The position numbers were made by a program, and so were the translations under genes. Below the pieces are notes generated by a model. That model searched no databases. It worked only from the letters and a program-made list of their open reading frames with translations, and was not told the origin of the DNA. A stretch of 12,945 bases of DNA, taken from positions 1 through 12,945 of the forward strand of contig WQSV01000024.1 of assembly GCA_009787685.1 (NCBI GenBank), given 5' to 3'. The DNA comes from Bacillota bacterium (lineage in GTDB: Bacteria > Bacillota > Clostridia > Christensenellales > Pumilibacteraceae). Shown piece by piece: positions 5,401 to 12,703 of this stretch (position 1 is the stretch's first letter; each line of letters opens with the position of its first letter).

Positions 5401-8058
5401 TTAAAACGCTTTTTTAGAAATTTTTAGCCTCCAAATAAATTTGTAAAGTTCATTGAATGCGATAATGCTGACACCGATTAGTATTATTTTGATCCAGTCG
5501 GTGAAAATGAGCGGGACTGTTCCGAATACGGGAGCCCCGAATTGAGTGATAATGACCTGCAGGGCGAGGGTGCATGTGAGAACTAGAAGAAGAATTTTGT
5601 TTTTTGCAAAATGCTTAAATATGCTTGTTTCACCGAGCTCTCTTGCATTGAGTGCGTTCATTAGCTGCAAAACGACAAAAGCAGTGAAGAGGAATGTTCT
5701 TTCCCTTTCTCCATCAATCCCCAAAAATCCAGTTAGTGCTTGCAAAACTATTAGAAGTGTTATGAATAACCCATTTATAATTATTCGCGTGAGCATTGTT
5801 TTTGTTATTATGCTGTTTTTTCTTGATTGAGGCTTTCTTCTCAAGAGATCGTCTTTTATTGGCTCAAGCCCTAATGTCAAGGCAGGAGGACCGTCCATGA
5901 TAAGATTCAACCAAAGAAGCTGAAGCGCATTAAATGGCGCACTTCTTCCAAGCAAAATAAATATTACCGTCACCAAAACTGCAGAGAGATTTACTGTCAG
6001 TTGAAACATCATGAAGCGCTGGAAATTTTCATGAATACCTCTTCCCCATTTCACAGACGTGACGATTGTTGAAAAGCTGTCATCAAGGAGGACTATGTCA
6101 GATGCTTCTTTTGAAACTTCCGTGCCAGCAATCCCCATTGCTATGCCAACGTCGGCACTTTTTAGGGCTGGCGCATCATTAATTCCATCTCCTGTGACGG
6201 CAACAACTTCTCCAATTCTTTTAAGAGCTTTGACAATCCTTAGCTTTGTTAAAGGAGTGCTTCTTGCAACGACCTTTATTTTGTGGAGATTTTTTTCAAG
6301 CGCTGCATCTGACATGTTTTCAATCGCACTCGCATGATAAACTTCATCATCGCTTTTAATAATCCCAAGTTCGTAAGCAATTGCACGAGCAGTCAGAATG
6401 TTGTCGCCCGTCAATATTTTGACCTCCACTCCTGCTCCACGACATTTGCCAACCGCATCATAGACATCGTCTCGAATTGGATCGGAAATGACAGCGAAAC
6501 CATCGAATACTAGTCCTTTTTCAACACTTGCCCTGTTGTTTTCAAAGTTTGTTTTCTGGACTTTTCCATGAGCAAAGGCGATGACTCTTTTTGCTTTGTT
6601 TTGATAATATTCAATCGCTGAGAGTAGTTTTTGTTTTTGGTGCCCAGAAATTTCGCAAAGGTCAAGGATTATTTCAGGCGCTCCTTTTGAGAAAATAGTA
6701 AATGAATTGTCTGTTTCTTGTTTGATTGTTGACATTCTTTTTTTGTTGGACGAAAATGGATAAACATGAATGATTTTTGCATTTTCACGAATAGTGTTAT
6801 AGGCAATATTGCTGACTTGTTCATGGGCAACGAGCATAGCACATTCTGTTGCATTTCCAATAAAATTAAACTTGCCACCACTTCCAATGCCTAGATTTGC
6901 GGTTGAATTAATTGCTATATTACTTTTCACGAACGGACATGACAAGTCTTTGGCTTCCACCATGCCCTTTGGAGTGTAGAAATTGGAGACCGTCATTTCA
7001 TTTTTTGTGAGCGTTCCCGTTTTGTCAGAACAAATGACACTGATTGAACCGACCGTTTCACACGCGACCATTTTCTTGACAAGCGCTCTTTGTTTCGCCA
7101 TTTTGATGACGTTGAGCGCAAGGGATATTGCAACTATTGTCGGCAAACCTTCTGGCACTGATGCTACAATCAAGACAATACTTGTTATGAATATTTCTTG
7201 GACTGAATCAAAAGAAAATCCACCAGTTGCAAAAAGACGAATTAGTTGCACCAAGAACACAACTGATGCGGCGATCGCACCACCGATTGCGACGACTTTC
7301 CCAAGTTTGTCGAGTTTTTGCTGAAGTGGAGTCATTTCCTTTTCAACTTCGCCAAGCTCTTGTGCTATTTGACCCATTTGGGTTGAGTCACCAACATTTG
7401 TGACTATTGCGTCTGCAATCCCTTCAAAAACGAAAGTTCCACTGTAGACCATGTTTTTTCTTTCCGCAAGAGGCAAATTAGGTGAACCAATAAAGTCGGC
7501 ATCTTTTTTTATTGGAAGGCTCTCTCCTGTCAAAGAACTTTCATTGATGCTGAGCGAAACTGAAGAAATTAATCTTGCATCGACAACAATTTTATCTCCA
7601 CTTTCAATTTTGATGATGTCGCCAACGACAACTTCATTCATGGGTATTTTTTTGACTATCCCACTTCTAACAACTTGAACCAAGACATTGTCTGTCATTT
7701 TTCGAAGAGTTTCAAAACTCTTTGCTTGCCGCCCTTCCATGAAAATGGTTATTCCAACACTCAAAACAATCGCTGCGAAAATCCCAGCAACCTCAACAAA
7801 CTCAAAACCGTGTCCACGTGTCACGTTTATGATTTGAACTGCGAATGTGATACCCAGAGCTATGAGGAGAATAATCATCATTGGCTCAGTCGCAGCTTTG
7901 TATATTCTGAAAAATATGCTCTTGGGCTTTTTTCGCTTCAAAACATTTTTACCATATTTTTTTATTGATTCGGTGACTTTTGCACTGTCTAGCCCACGTT
8001 TTGAGTCACTGCTTAGTGCGTGGATGACATTTTGTGTGTTTTCTGTGTAGAATTCCAT
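5401..8058 (-). CDS. P-type Ca2+-transporting ATPase (PMCA-like)
   Basis: A P2-type cation pump, complete at 885 residues from ATG 8058. GTG 8076 would add six residues; numbering here follows the GTG form. Motifs in order: TGES (183-186, actuator), PEGLP in M4 (308-312), DKTGTLT with phosphorylated Asp351, KGAPE (464-468, nucleotide domain), TGDN (556-559) and TGDGINDAPALK (628-639). About ten membrane segments are visible. The M4 Glu and M6 NLIMD (Asn724, Asp728) match Ca2+ site II of SERCA. M5 reads FQLTVNLSA, with Ala where SERCA site I has Glu, as in plasma-membrane pumps, which predicts one Ca2+ exported per ATP. ATG 8058 is preferred because family proteins begin near this point, but neither start has a good Shine-Dalgarno site. 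No terminator follows, so readthrough to rplS is possible. Confidence 0.95.
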   Translation of the reverse strand: MEFYTENTQNVIHALSSDSKRGLDSAKVTESIKKYGKNVLKRKKPKSIFFRIYKAATEPMMIILLIALGITFAVQIINVTRGHGFEFVEVAGIFAAIVLSVGITIFMEGRQAKSFETLRKMTDNVLVQVVRSGIVKKIPMNEVVVGDIIKIESGDKIVVDARLISSVSLSINESSLTGESLPIKKDADFIGSPNLPLAERKNMVYSGTFVFEGIADAIVTNVGDSTQMGQIAQELGEVEKEMTPLQQKLDKLGKVVAIGGAIAASVVFLVQLIRLFATGGFSFDSVQEIFITSIVLIVASVPEGLPTIVAISLALNVIKMAKQRALVKKMVACETVGSISVICSDKTGTLTKNEMTVSNFYTPKGMVEAKDLSCPFVKSNIAINSTANLGIGSGGKFNFIGNATECAMLVAHEQVSNIAYNTIRENAKIIHVYPFSSNKKRMSTIKQETDNSFTIFSKGAPEIILDLCEISGHQKQKLLSAIEYYQNKAKRVIAFAHGKVQKTNFENNRASVEKGLVFDGFAVISDPIRDDVYDAVGKCRGAGVEVKILTGDNILTARAIAYELGIIKSDDEVYHASAIENMSDAALEKNLHKIKVVARSTPLTKLRIVKALKRIGEVVAVTGDGINDAPALKSADVGIAMGIAGTEVSKEASDIVLLDDSFSTIVTSVKWGRGIHENFQRFMMFQLTVNLSAVLVTVIFILLGRSAPFNALQLLWLNLIMDGPPALTLGLEPIKDDLLRRKPQSRKNSIITKTMLTRIIINGLFITLLIVLQALTGFLGIDGERERTFLFTAFVVLQLMNALNARELGETSIFKHFAKNKILLLVLTCTLALQVIITQFGAPVFGTVPLIFTDWIKIILIGVSIIAFNELYKFIWRLKISKKAF

Positions 8059-8087
8059 CAAACAAATTTTATTCACACTCTACATTC

Positions 8088-8138
8088 AAAATAACGCTTT
8101 CGACAAAACTAGTCAACAGTCTTCGACTGTTTTGTCGA
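8088..8138 (-). promoter_or_regulatory. Ca2+-ATPase promoter with overlapping inverted repeats
   Basis: TTGACT (8116-8111), a 17-bp spacer and TATTTT (8093-8088) give a minus-strand promoter with +1 near 8081. A perfect 10-bp inverted repeat (8100-8109 with 8129-8138, TCGACAAAAC arms) brackets the -35 box. A second perfect 7-bp repeat (8115-8121 with 8125-8131) is nested inside it. Both lie upstream of +1, so an operator for a repressor is likely. Confidence 0.65.
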
Positions 8139-8234
8139 TTTGTGCCTTATTCCCCTTTCCCGCCAATCAAATCAGACATCTTTAGAAAAACAAAGAACTA
8201 TTTTTCAAAAAGAACTACTTTTGCTATGACATCA

Positions 8235-8240
8235 TATAAT
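8235..8240 (+). promoter_or_regulatory. -10 box immediately upstream of the glycosyltransferase ATG
   Basis: A perfect TATAAT ends 5 nt before the ATG at 8246, so the expected +1 (about 8247) coincides with the start codon. There is no Shine-Dalgarno site and only a weak -35. This is consistent with a leaderless mRNA. Confidence 0.5.
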
Positions 8241-8245
8241 GAGAT

Positions 8246-9310
8246 ATGGCAACAATTAGTCTATGCATGGTTGTGAAAAATGAAGAGAATAATTTGGCAA
8301 AGTGTTTGGAGTCTTGCCGAGAGTTTGTTGACGAAATCATTATTGTCGACACGGGCTCTAGCGACAAAACAAAAGATATCGCTTCACTTTTCACCGATAA
8401 AATTTTCAGTTTCGCTTGGAAAGATGATTTTTCGATTGCAAGAAATTTTTCGATTTCAAAAGCAACTTGCGATTACATTTTTTGGCTTGATGCAGATGAT
8501 ATTGTTGAAAAAAATGATTTAAACGAACTTTTGAAATTGAAAAAAACTTTGGGTGAAAAAATTGACATGGTCTATTTAAAATACCACACTCGATTTGATG
8601 CGATTGGAAATCCAACTTTTTCATATTATCGAGAGAGGATAATTCGGAATTGCAAAAAAGCAAAATTTATTGAACCGATTCATGAATGCATTGAACCGTT
8701 TGGAAGAATCATTCACTCGAATGCGGCGATAACTCACCGAAAAAGTGCGAATAAAAAAAATGGGAAGCACTTAAGACTTTTTGAGAACTACAAAAATGCG
8801 TCTGGAAAACTCACTCCTCGTCTTCAGTTTTTTTATGCTCGGGAGCTGATGCACGCAAAGAAATATAAATCCGCAATCATGGTATATCGCAATTTTTTGT
8901 CTGAACCAACTGCTTGGATTGAACACAAAATCTCGGCTTGTCTTGATATTTCAAGTTGCTACAAAAAATTAATGGACAATGAAAACGCACTCTCCGCTCT
9001 TTTTCATTCCCTCACTTTTTCCGCCCCCAAATCAGAAACACTTTGCCGAATCGCACATCATTTTTATGACCAGCATGATTTTGTCGCTGCGATATTTTGG
9101 TATGAGTCTGCATTAAAATGCGACACAAAAAATCACAGCCTTTTTGTTCGAAAAGAATATGAATGCTATATTCCGTCAATTCAGCTTGCTCAGATTTACA
9201 AAAAATTGAGAAAACACGATAAAGCAAAATACTACAACAACCTTGCTGGAAAGTGTAAACCCGAAGATAAAGCGGTGCTATATAATCGAAAGTTGTTTGA
9301 CAAAGAATAA
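8246..9310 (+). CDS. Family 2 glycosyltransferase with TPR-like C-terminal half
   Basis: The 354-residue protein opens with a GT-A/GT2 domain: SLCMVVKNEENNL (5-17), IVDTGSSD (33-40, nucleotide-sugar binding) and WLDADD (80-85), whose Asp-Ala-Asp binds the metal and sugar diphosphate. From about residue 190 to the end it is made of helical pairs resembling TPR repeats (for example ELMHAKKYKSAIMVYRNFL and HFYDQHDFVAAIFWYESAL). This GT2-TPR order is common in Firmicutes and includes SunS, the S-glycosyltransferase of the glycopeptide sublancin. Substrate cannot be inferred because no peptide, capsule or cell-wall gene is adjacent. No membrane segment is visible, so it is probably cytosolic. It is divergent from the Ca2+-ATPase and convergent with the AEC carrier. 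Confidence 0.9.
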   Translation: MATISLCMVVKNEENNLAKCLESCREFVDEIIIVDTGSSDKTKDIASLFTDKIFSFAWKDDFSIARNFSISKATCDYIFWLDADDIVEKNDLNELLKLKKTLGEKIDMVYLKYHTRFDAIGNPTFSYYRERIIRNCKKAKFIEPIHECIEPFGRIIHSNAAITHRKSANKKNGKHLRLFENYKNASGKLTPRLQFFYARELMHAKKYKSAIMVYRNFLSEPTAWIEHKISACLDISSCYKKLMDNENALSALFHSLTFSAPKSETLCRIAHHFYDQHDFVAAIFWYESALKCDTKNHSLFVRKEYECYIPSIQLAQIYKKLRKHDKAKYYNNLAGKCKPEDKAVLYNRKLFDKE

Positions 9311-9360
9311 AGAAATAATCGTGAGATAAAGAAGCGATTGTTTTTGTTTTCTGAATTTTA

Positions 9361-9397
9361 AAAAAGTGCAAACGCTTTGAAAGCGTTTGCACTTTTT
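9361..9397. terminator. Bidirectional terminator between glycosyltransferase and AEC carrier
   Basis: A perfect 17-bp stem (9361-9377 with 9381-9397) with a 3-nt loop and A/T runs on both flanks. It serves both convergent genes and lies one base beyond the AEC stop codon. Confidence 0.9.
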
Positions 9398-9398
9398 G

Positions 9399-10442
9399 TT
9401 ATTCACAATAGTAGCAATAGGGATAATAGTTGCAACAATATTCAACGAATAAGTCGGGGACGACAACATTTAACATCAAGAGAAGCAATGGGACTGTGAC
9501 GATGCAAATAATTGCGGACAAAAGAACATTTTTCGCAGCGGCTGTTCCGTCATCGGAAAACCTTTCACTCAAAGCTGTCATTGTTATTGCTGCTGGCATC
9601 GCACAAATAATGTAGAACACTGCAATGACAAGCGGATCAAGTGAAGGATACATTACTCTTAGTAACAATGCAACCGCAAGAGCAAAAAATGGAGCAATGA
9701 GAAGTTTTATTCCAGCCGAAATATAGACAAGGATATCGTTGAAAAGTTCTTTGAATTTGATTCTTGCAAGATTTATGCCGAGGACTGTCAGCGCAAGAGG
9801 TGTTGCCATTCTTCCAAGAGAACTCACTCCCCACATAAACCTTTCCCAAACAAAATTACCATCAAGCGCAACACTCACTTCTGGCACAAAAACTTTGACC
9901 AAAAACAACGGCATTGCGACCAAGACTGCAATGAGCGGAGGGTTGAGAAATGCTTTTTTGATTGAGATATATTTTTTGTCGCCTGTTATAGTGAAAACAA
10001 CAAGAGTCCAGCAAAGCAGGTTAAAAGCTATTATAAACGCGGTTGTGTAGATAATCGCTTCTGGTCGCCCGGGAAAAAGTGCGTCAATGAACGGGATTCC
10101 TAAAAATGTGCTTGATGGCATGACTGCACAAACCTTTCCAATTCTTTTTCTTGTTGAATCGGCAAACTTGATAAAAACCAATTTTGCAATAAAGAATGTT
10201 CCAACGAGAGTGACAATCGCAAGTCCAAACATGATTGCCATGTTGATCAACAGTTGTGGTGTTGGCTCAATGTCGCCAACGAAATTTGAAAAAATCAAAA
10301 TCGGGGTTGCGACATACAAACACAAAACTGTCAATGTTTTGGCAGCGTTTTCGCCAAACATCTTGAATTTGAACAGTAAAAATCCCGGTATGGCAAGAGC
10401 GATTAAGATTGCCACATTTATCAGCGCCGTAGTAAACTCCAT
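9399..10442 (-). CDS. AEC-family (auxin efflux carrier) permease
   Basis: A 347-residue, roughly ten-segment membrane transporter. Family landmarks are the early YVATPILIF (43-51), the MPSSTFLGIPFIDALF stretch (108-123) and the late block containing IICAMPAAITMTALSERF, then a final hydrophobic helix with VTVPLLLLML. Bacterial AEC proteins move organic acids such as malate or malonate; the substrate here cannot be told. The protein ends in an unusual EYCCNYYPYCYYCE tail with four Cys and five Tyr, encoded by a low-complexity stretch in which all three frames stay open, so a frameshift near the end is possible. There is no Shine-Dalgarno site. The -10 box is 11 nt upstream of the ATG, so the leader would be about 4 nt. 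Confidence 0.9.
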   Translation of the reverse strand: MEFTTALINVAILIALAIPGFLLFKFKMFGENAAKTLTVLCLYVATPILIFSNFVGDIEPTPQLLINMAIMFGLAIVTLVGTFFIAKLVFIKFADSTRKRIGKVCAVMPSSTFLGIPFIDALFPGRPEAIIYTTAFIIAFNLLCWTLVVFTITGDKKYISIKKAFLNPPLIAVLVAMPLFLVKVFVPEVSVALDGNFVWERFMWGVSSLGRMATPLALTVLGINLARIKFKELFNDILVYISAGIKLLIAPFFALAVALLLRVMYPSLDPLVIAVFYIICAMPAAITMTALSERFSDDGTAAAKNVLLSAIICIVTVPLLLLMLNVVVPDLFVEYCCNYYPYCYYCE

Positions 10443-10452
10443 GAGTAACTAC

Positions 10453-10488
10453 AGTCTAACACAACATCAAAAAAAATGCAACTGTTTT
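10453..10488 (-). promoter_or_regulatory. AEC carrier promoter (AAAAC-NN-TTGCA type)
   Basis: AAAAC (10488-10484), two bases, TTGCAT (10481-10476), a 17-bp spacer ending in TGT, and TAGACT (10458-10453). Expected +1 is near 10446, four bases before the ATG. A 6-bp inverted repeat (10480-10485 with 10493-10498) overlaps the -35 box. Confidence 0.65.
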
Positions 10489-10525
10489 AATGACAGTTTT
10501 TTTTCGACTTCGTCACTTTTGTTTG

Positions 10526-10559
10526 AAAAAGGAGACTCTTTTTGACGAGTCTCCTTTTT
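10526..10559 (-). terminator. Terminator of the rpsB-tsf operon
   Basis: A perfect 13-bp stem (10526-10538 with 10547-10559) with an 8-nt loop and a T-run on the minus strand, about 30 nt after the tsf stop. Confidence 0.9.
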
Positions 10560-10590
10560 GTTTGTTTTTTGATTTTGGTTGCAACGACAA

Positions 10591-11520
10591 TTATTTTGAA
10601 AGTTTTGCAACTTCTTCTGCTAGATTGTCAGTCTTTTTCTCAAGACCTTCACCCATAACAAGGCGCTCAAAGCGAATAATTTTGATTTCCGCTTTTTCTG
10701 CTTTTGCAATTTTGTCAAGGACTACTGAAACTGATTCAGTCATGCCACGAACGAATGGCTGTTCGACTAGGCAGATTTCAGCAAGTTGCTTTTTGTAGCG
10801 ACCTTTAACCATTCCTTCAATAACTTGTTCTGGTTTTCCTTGGCTTTTCGGATCGTTCATCGCTTGGTTTCTCAATATTTCCAATTCACTTGCTTCAAAC
10901 TCTTTTGGAATTGAAGTTGAATCAACATATTGAGGGTTGAATGCTGCGATATGCATTGCTATGTCGTTTGCAAGAGCCGTGAATTCTTTGTTTTTGCTAA
11001 GGTCTTTGTTCGTTTCATACTCAACCAAAATACCAATTTTTCCACCAAGGTGAATATAGGAACCGATGTAACCTTTTGATTCATAGCGAACAAAGTGTCT
11101 TAGTGACATTTTTTCACCAATTTTTGCAGTTGCAGTGTTTAGCAGTTCTTGAACAGTTAATTTTGACTTGCCTTTTAATGAAAGCAATGCATCATTGTCT
11201 TTTGGGTTGCTTGCAGACACGATATCTGCAATTTCAGAACATAGCTCTTGGAAGTCTGGTGATTTTGCAACAAAGTCGCTTTCACAGTTGATTTCAACTA
11301 GCGCTCCTGCTTTTCCATCTTTTGCGACCGATGCCCAGACCGCACCTTCTGACGCGACTCTTGATGCTTTTTTTGCGGCAACAGCAACACCTTGCTCGCG
11401 AAGGAACTCTTCTGCTTTTTTCATGTCTCCATTAACTTCTGTTAATGCTTTTTTACAATCCATCATGCCAGCGCCTGTTTTTTCTCGAAGCAGTGCGACA
11501 TCTTTTGCTGTGAAACTCAT
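10591..11520 (-). CDS. tsf: Elongation factor Ts
   Basis: EF-Ts recharges EF-Tu by displacing GDP. The 309-residue protein begins MSFTAKDVALLREKTGAGMMDCKKAL (UBA-like N-terminal domain, 1-50). It carries the EF-Tu-contacting stretch VEINCESDFVAK (75-86), a variant of the usual CETDFV with Ser for Thr. Two core subdomains follow, including MHIAAFNPQYV, and a C-terminal LVEQPFV segment. The frame is open upstream to 11658, but ATG 11520 is the real start: AAGGAG lies 9 nt before it and the family begins exactly here. It follows rpsB after a 141-bp, very AT-rich gap and is probably co-transcribed. Neither pyrH nor frr follows, unlike in many Firmicutes. Confidence 0.97.
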   Translation of the reverse strand: MSFTAKDVALLREKTGAGMMDCKKALTEVNGDMKKAEEFLREQGVAVAAKKASRVASEGAVWASVAKDGKAGALVEINCESDFVAKSPDFQELCSEIADIVSASNPKDNDALLSLKGKSKLTVQELLNTATAKIGEKMSLRHFVRYESKGYIGSYIHLGGKIGILVEYETNKDLSKNKEFTALANDIAMHIAAFNPQYVDSTSIPKEFEASELEILRNQAMNDPKSQGKPEQVIEGMVKGRYKKQLAEICLVEQPFVRGMTESVSVVLDKIAKAEKAEIKIIRFERLVMGEGLEKKTDNLAEEVAKLSK

Positions 11521-11535
11521 AGTGTGTTCTCCTTT

Positions 11536-11560
11536 AATGCAAATCTGTGATAGTTGCATT
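11536..11560 (-). promoter_or_regulatory. Hairpin directly upstream of the tsf Shine-Dalgarno site
   Basis: A perfect 7-bp stem, AATGCAA/TTGCATT (11560-11554 with 11542-11536), with an 11-nt loop, ends about 3 nt before AAGGAG. It could modulate tsf translation or protect a processed 5' end. There is no T-run, so it is not a terminator. Confidence 0.4.
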
Positions 11561-11661
11561 ACTGTGTTTAATTGGTTTTTAGTGAATATTTTGTATGGAA
11601 TATGTGTTGTTAAAAATAATTCACCTTCGCCATTCAATATTAAATATTTTATATTCAATTT

Positions 11662-12468
11662 CTATTTGATTGCTTCTTCCATTGTGACTGGCTCTTCAAT
11701 TGCAATTGCTTCCATTTTTGGAGCGACAGGCTCTTTCTCAACTGTTCTGCCTTCCGCTTCACGGATTCTTGCAACTGCGTCAGCGCCTTCTCTTGCTTCA
11801 ATAACAGCGTCTGCCATTGCTCCAGCAATTAGTTTAACCGCACGAATAGCATCGTCATTTCCCGGAATGACATAATCAACTTCGTCTGGATCACAGTTTG
11901 TGTCAACGATTCCAACGATTGGGATTCTCAAACTTCTTGCTTCTTTGATTGCAAGGTGTTCTTTTTTCGGATCAACAACGAAAAGAACTCCCGGAAGGGT
12001 TCTCATATCTTTGATTCCGCCAAGGTTTTCTTGCAATTTGTCTCTTTCAGCTTTTAACTTGATGACTTCTTTCTTTGGAAGAAGAGCGAACTCGCCCATT
12101 TTTTCCATTTGATTGAGTTTGTTCATTCTTTCAATTCTTGAACGAATTGTCGAAAAGTTTGTCAATGTTCCACCAAGCCAACGGCTTTTGATGTAGTATT
12201 GACCGCACTTAATCGCTTCTTGAGCAATCGCTTCTTGAGCTTGTTTTTTCGTTCCAACGAAAAGAACGCTCTTTCCTTCTTCTGCGATGCTTTTAATGAA
12301 TTTATAAGCTTCGTCAATCAATCCCACTGTTTTTTCAAGATTGATGATATAGATATCATTTCTCGCAGTGTAGATATAGCGTTTCATTTTTGGGTTCCAT
12401 TTTCTTGTTGGATGTCCAAAGTGAACGCCAGCCTCTAATAATTGTTTCATCGAAACAACATGTTCCAT
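11662..12468 (-). CDS. rpsB: 30S ribosomal protein S2
   Basis: The 268-residue S2 protein begins MEHVVSMKQLLEAGVHFGHPTRKWNPKMKRYIY, the standard family N-terminus. It continues with FVGTKKQAQEAI, RWLGGTLTNFSTI, GGIKDMRTLPGVLFVVDPKKE, PIVGIVDTNCDPDEVDYVIPGNDDAIRA and a C-terminal acidic tail of about 30 residues. The frame is open upstream to 12591, but ATG 12468 is the start because GGAGG stands 8 nt before it and the extra residues are unlike S2. It is the first gene of the rpsB-tsf operon, with a long leader and a strong promoter. Confidence 0.97.
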   Translation of the reverse strand: MEHVVSMKQLLEAGVHFGHPTRKWNPKMKRYIYTARNDIYIINLEKTVGLIDEAYKFIKSIAEEGKSVLFVGTKKQAQEAIAQEAIKCGQYYIKSRWLGGTLTNFSTIRSRIERMNKLNQMEKMGEFALLPKKEVIKLKAERDKLQENLGGIKDMRTLPGVLFVVDPKKEHLAIKEARSLRIPIVGIVDTNCDPDEVDYVIPGNDDAIRAVKLIAGAMADAVIEAREGADAVARIREAEGRTVEKEPVAPKMEAIAIEEPVTMEEAIK

Positions 12469-12650
12469 AGTGTTTTCCTCCGTTTTGGGCTTTTTTTTAC
12501 CCTTCTGTCTTTTTGGGGATACTCGCATTAAAAATTTTACGAATACACAGATTTTCCAATCAGACCAGATTTGTGTCTTTGATTTTTTCATTTTTGCACA
12601 GACTCAAAAACACAAAAGACACGCAAAAAGTCGCAAGCAGAAAACTCGCG
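12469..12650 (-). promoter_or_regulatory. rpsB 5' leader (possible S2-binding region)
   Basis: The expected leader is about 182 nt, long for a housekeeping gene. Near its end a CCCC run (about 12521-12518), a GGGT run and a GCCC run follow one another before GGAGG. The GGG can pair with either C-run, allowing two exclusive hairpins, one of them next to the ribosome site. Leaders of rpsB are known autoregulatory sites in several bacteria; a match to a described S2 leader cannot be confirmed by eye. Confidence 0.35.
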
Positions 12651-12656
12651 ACTTTT
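12625..12656 (-). terminator. Terminator of the upstream gene, overlapping the rpsB start site
   Basis: A 9-bp perfect stem extended by three more pairs (12656-12645 with 12637-12626), a 7-nt loop and a T-run at 12629-12625. The 5' arm lies largely upstream of the rpsB +1 (about 12650), so only readthrough from the right-hand gene forms the full hairpin. Confidence 0.65.
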
Positions 12657-12692
12657 ATTGTAGCACACTAAAAAACTTTATGCAAATGTTTT
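12657..12692 (-). promoter_or_regulatory. rpsB promoter (AAAAC-NN-TTGCA type)
   Basis: AAAAC (12692-12688), two bases, TTGCAT (12685-12680), a 17-bp spacer ending in TGC, and TACAAT (12662-12657), an extended -10. It matches the rplS promoter at 22 of 29 positions from -35 to -10. Confidence 0.8.
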
Positions 12693-12703
12693 GAGGGGTT
12701 CTT

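Noticed and set aside
8059..8076. GTG start of the Ca2+-ATPase six codons upstream
   Set aside because: It is possible, with a leader of about 5 nt, but family N-termini fit ATG 8058 better; kept only as an alternative.
10480..10504. Plus-strand terminator (6-bp stem plus eight T)
   Set aside because: No plus-strand gene precedes it and the stem is short; it is more easily read as part of the AEC promoter region.
11521..11658. 46-codon N-terminal extension of tsf
   Set aside because: EF-Ts begins at the MSFTAKDV residue preceded by AAGGAG; the extension is the AT-rich spacer between rpsB and tsf.
12469..12591. 41-codon N-terminal extension of rpsB
   Set aside because: GGAGG directly precedes ATG 12468 and the S2 family starts there; the upstream ATG has no ribosome site.
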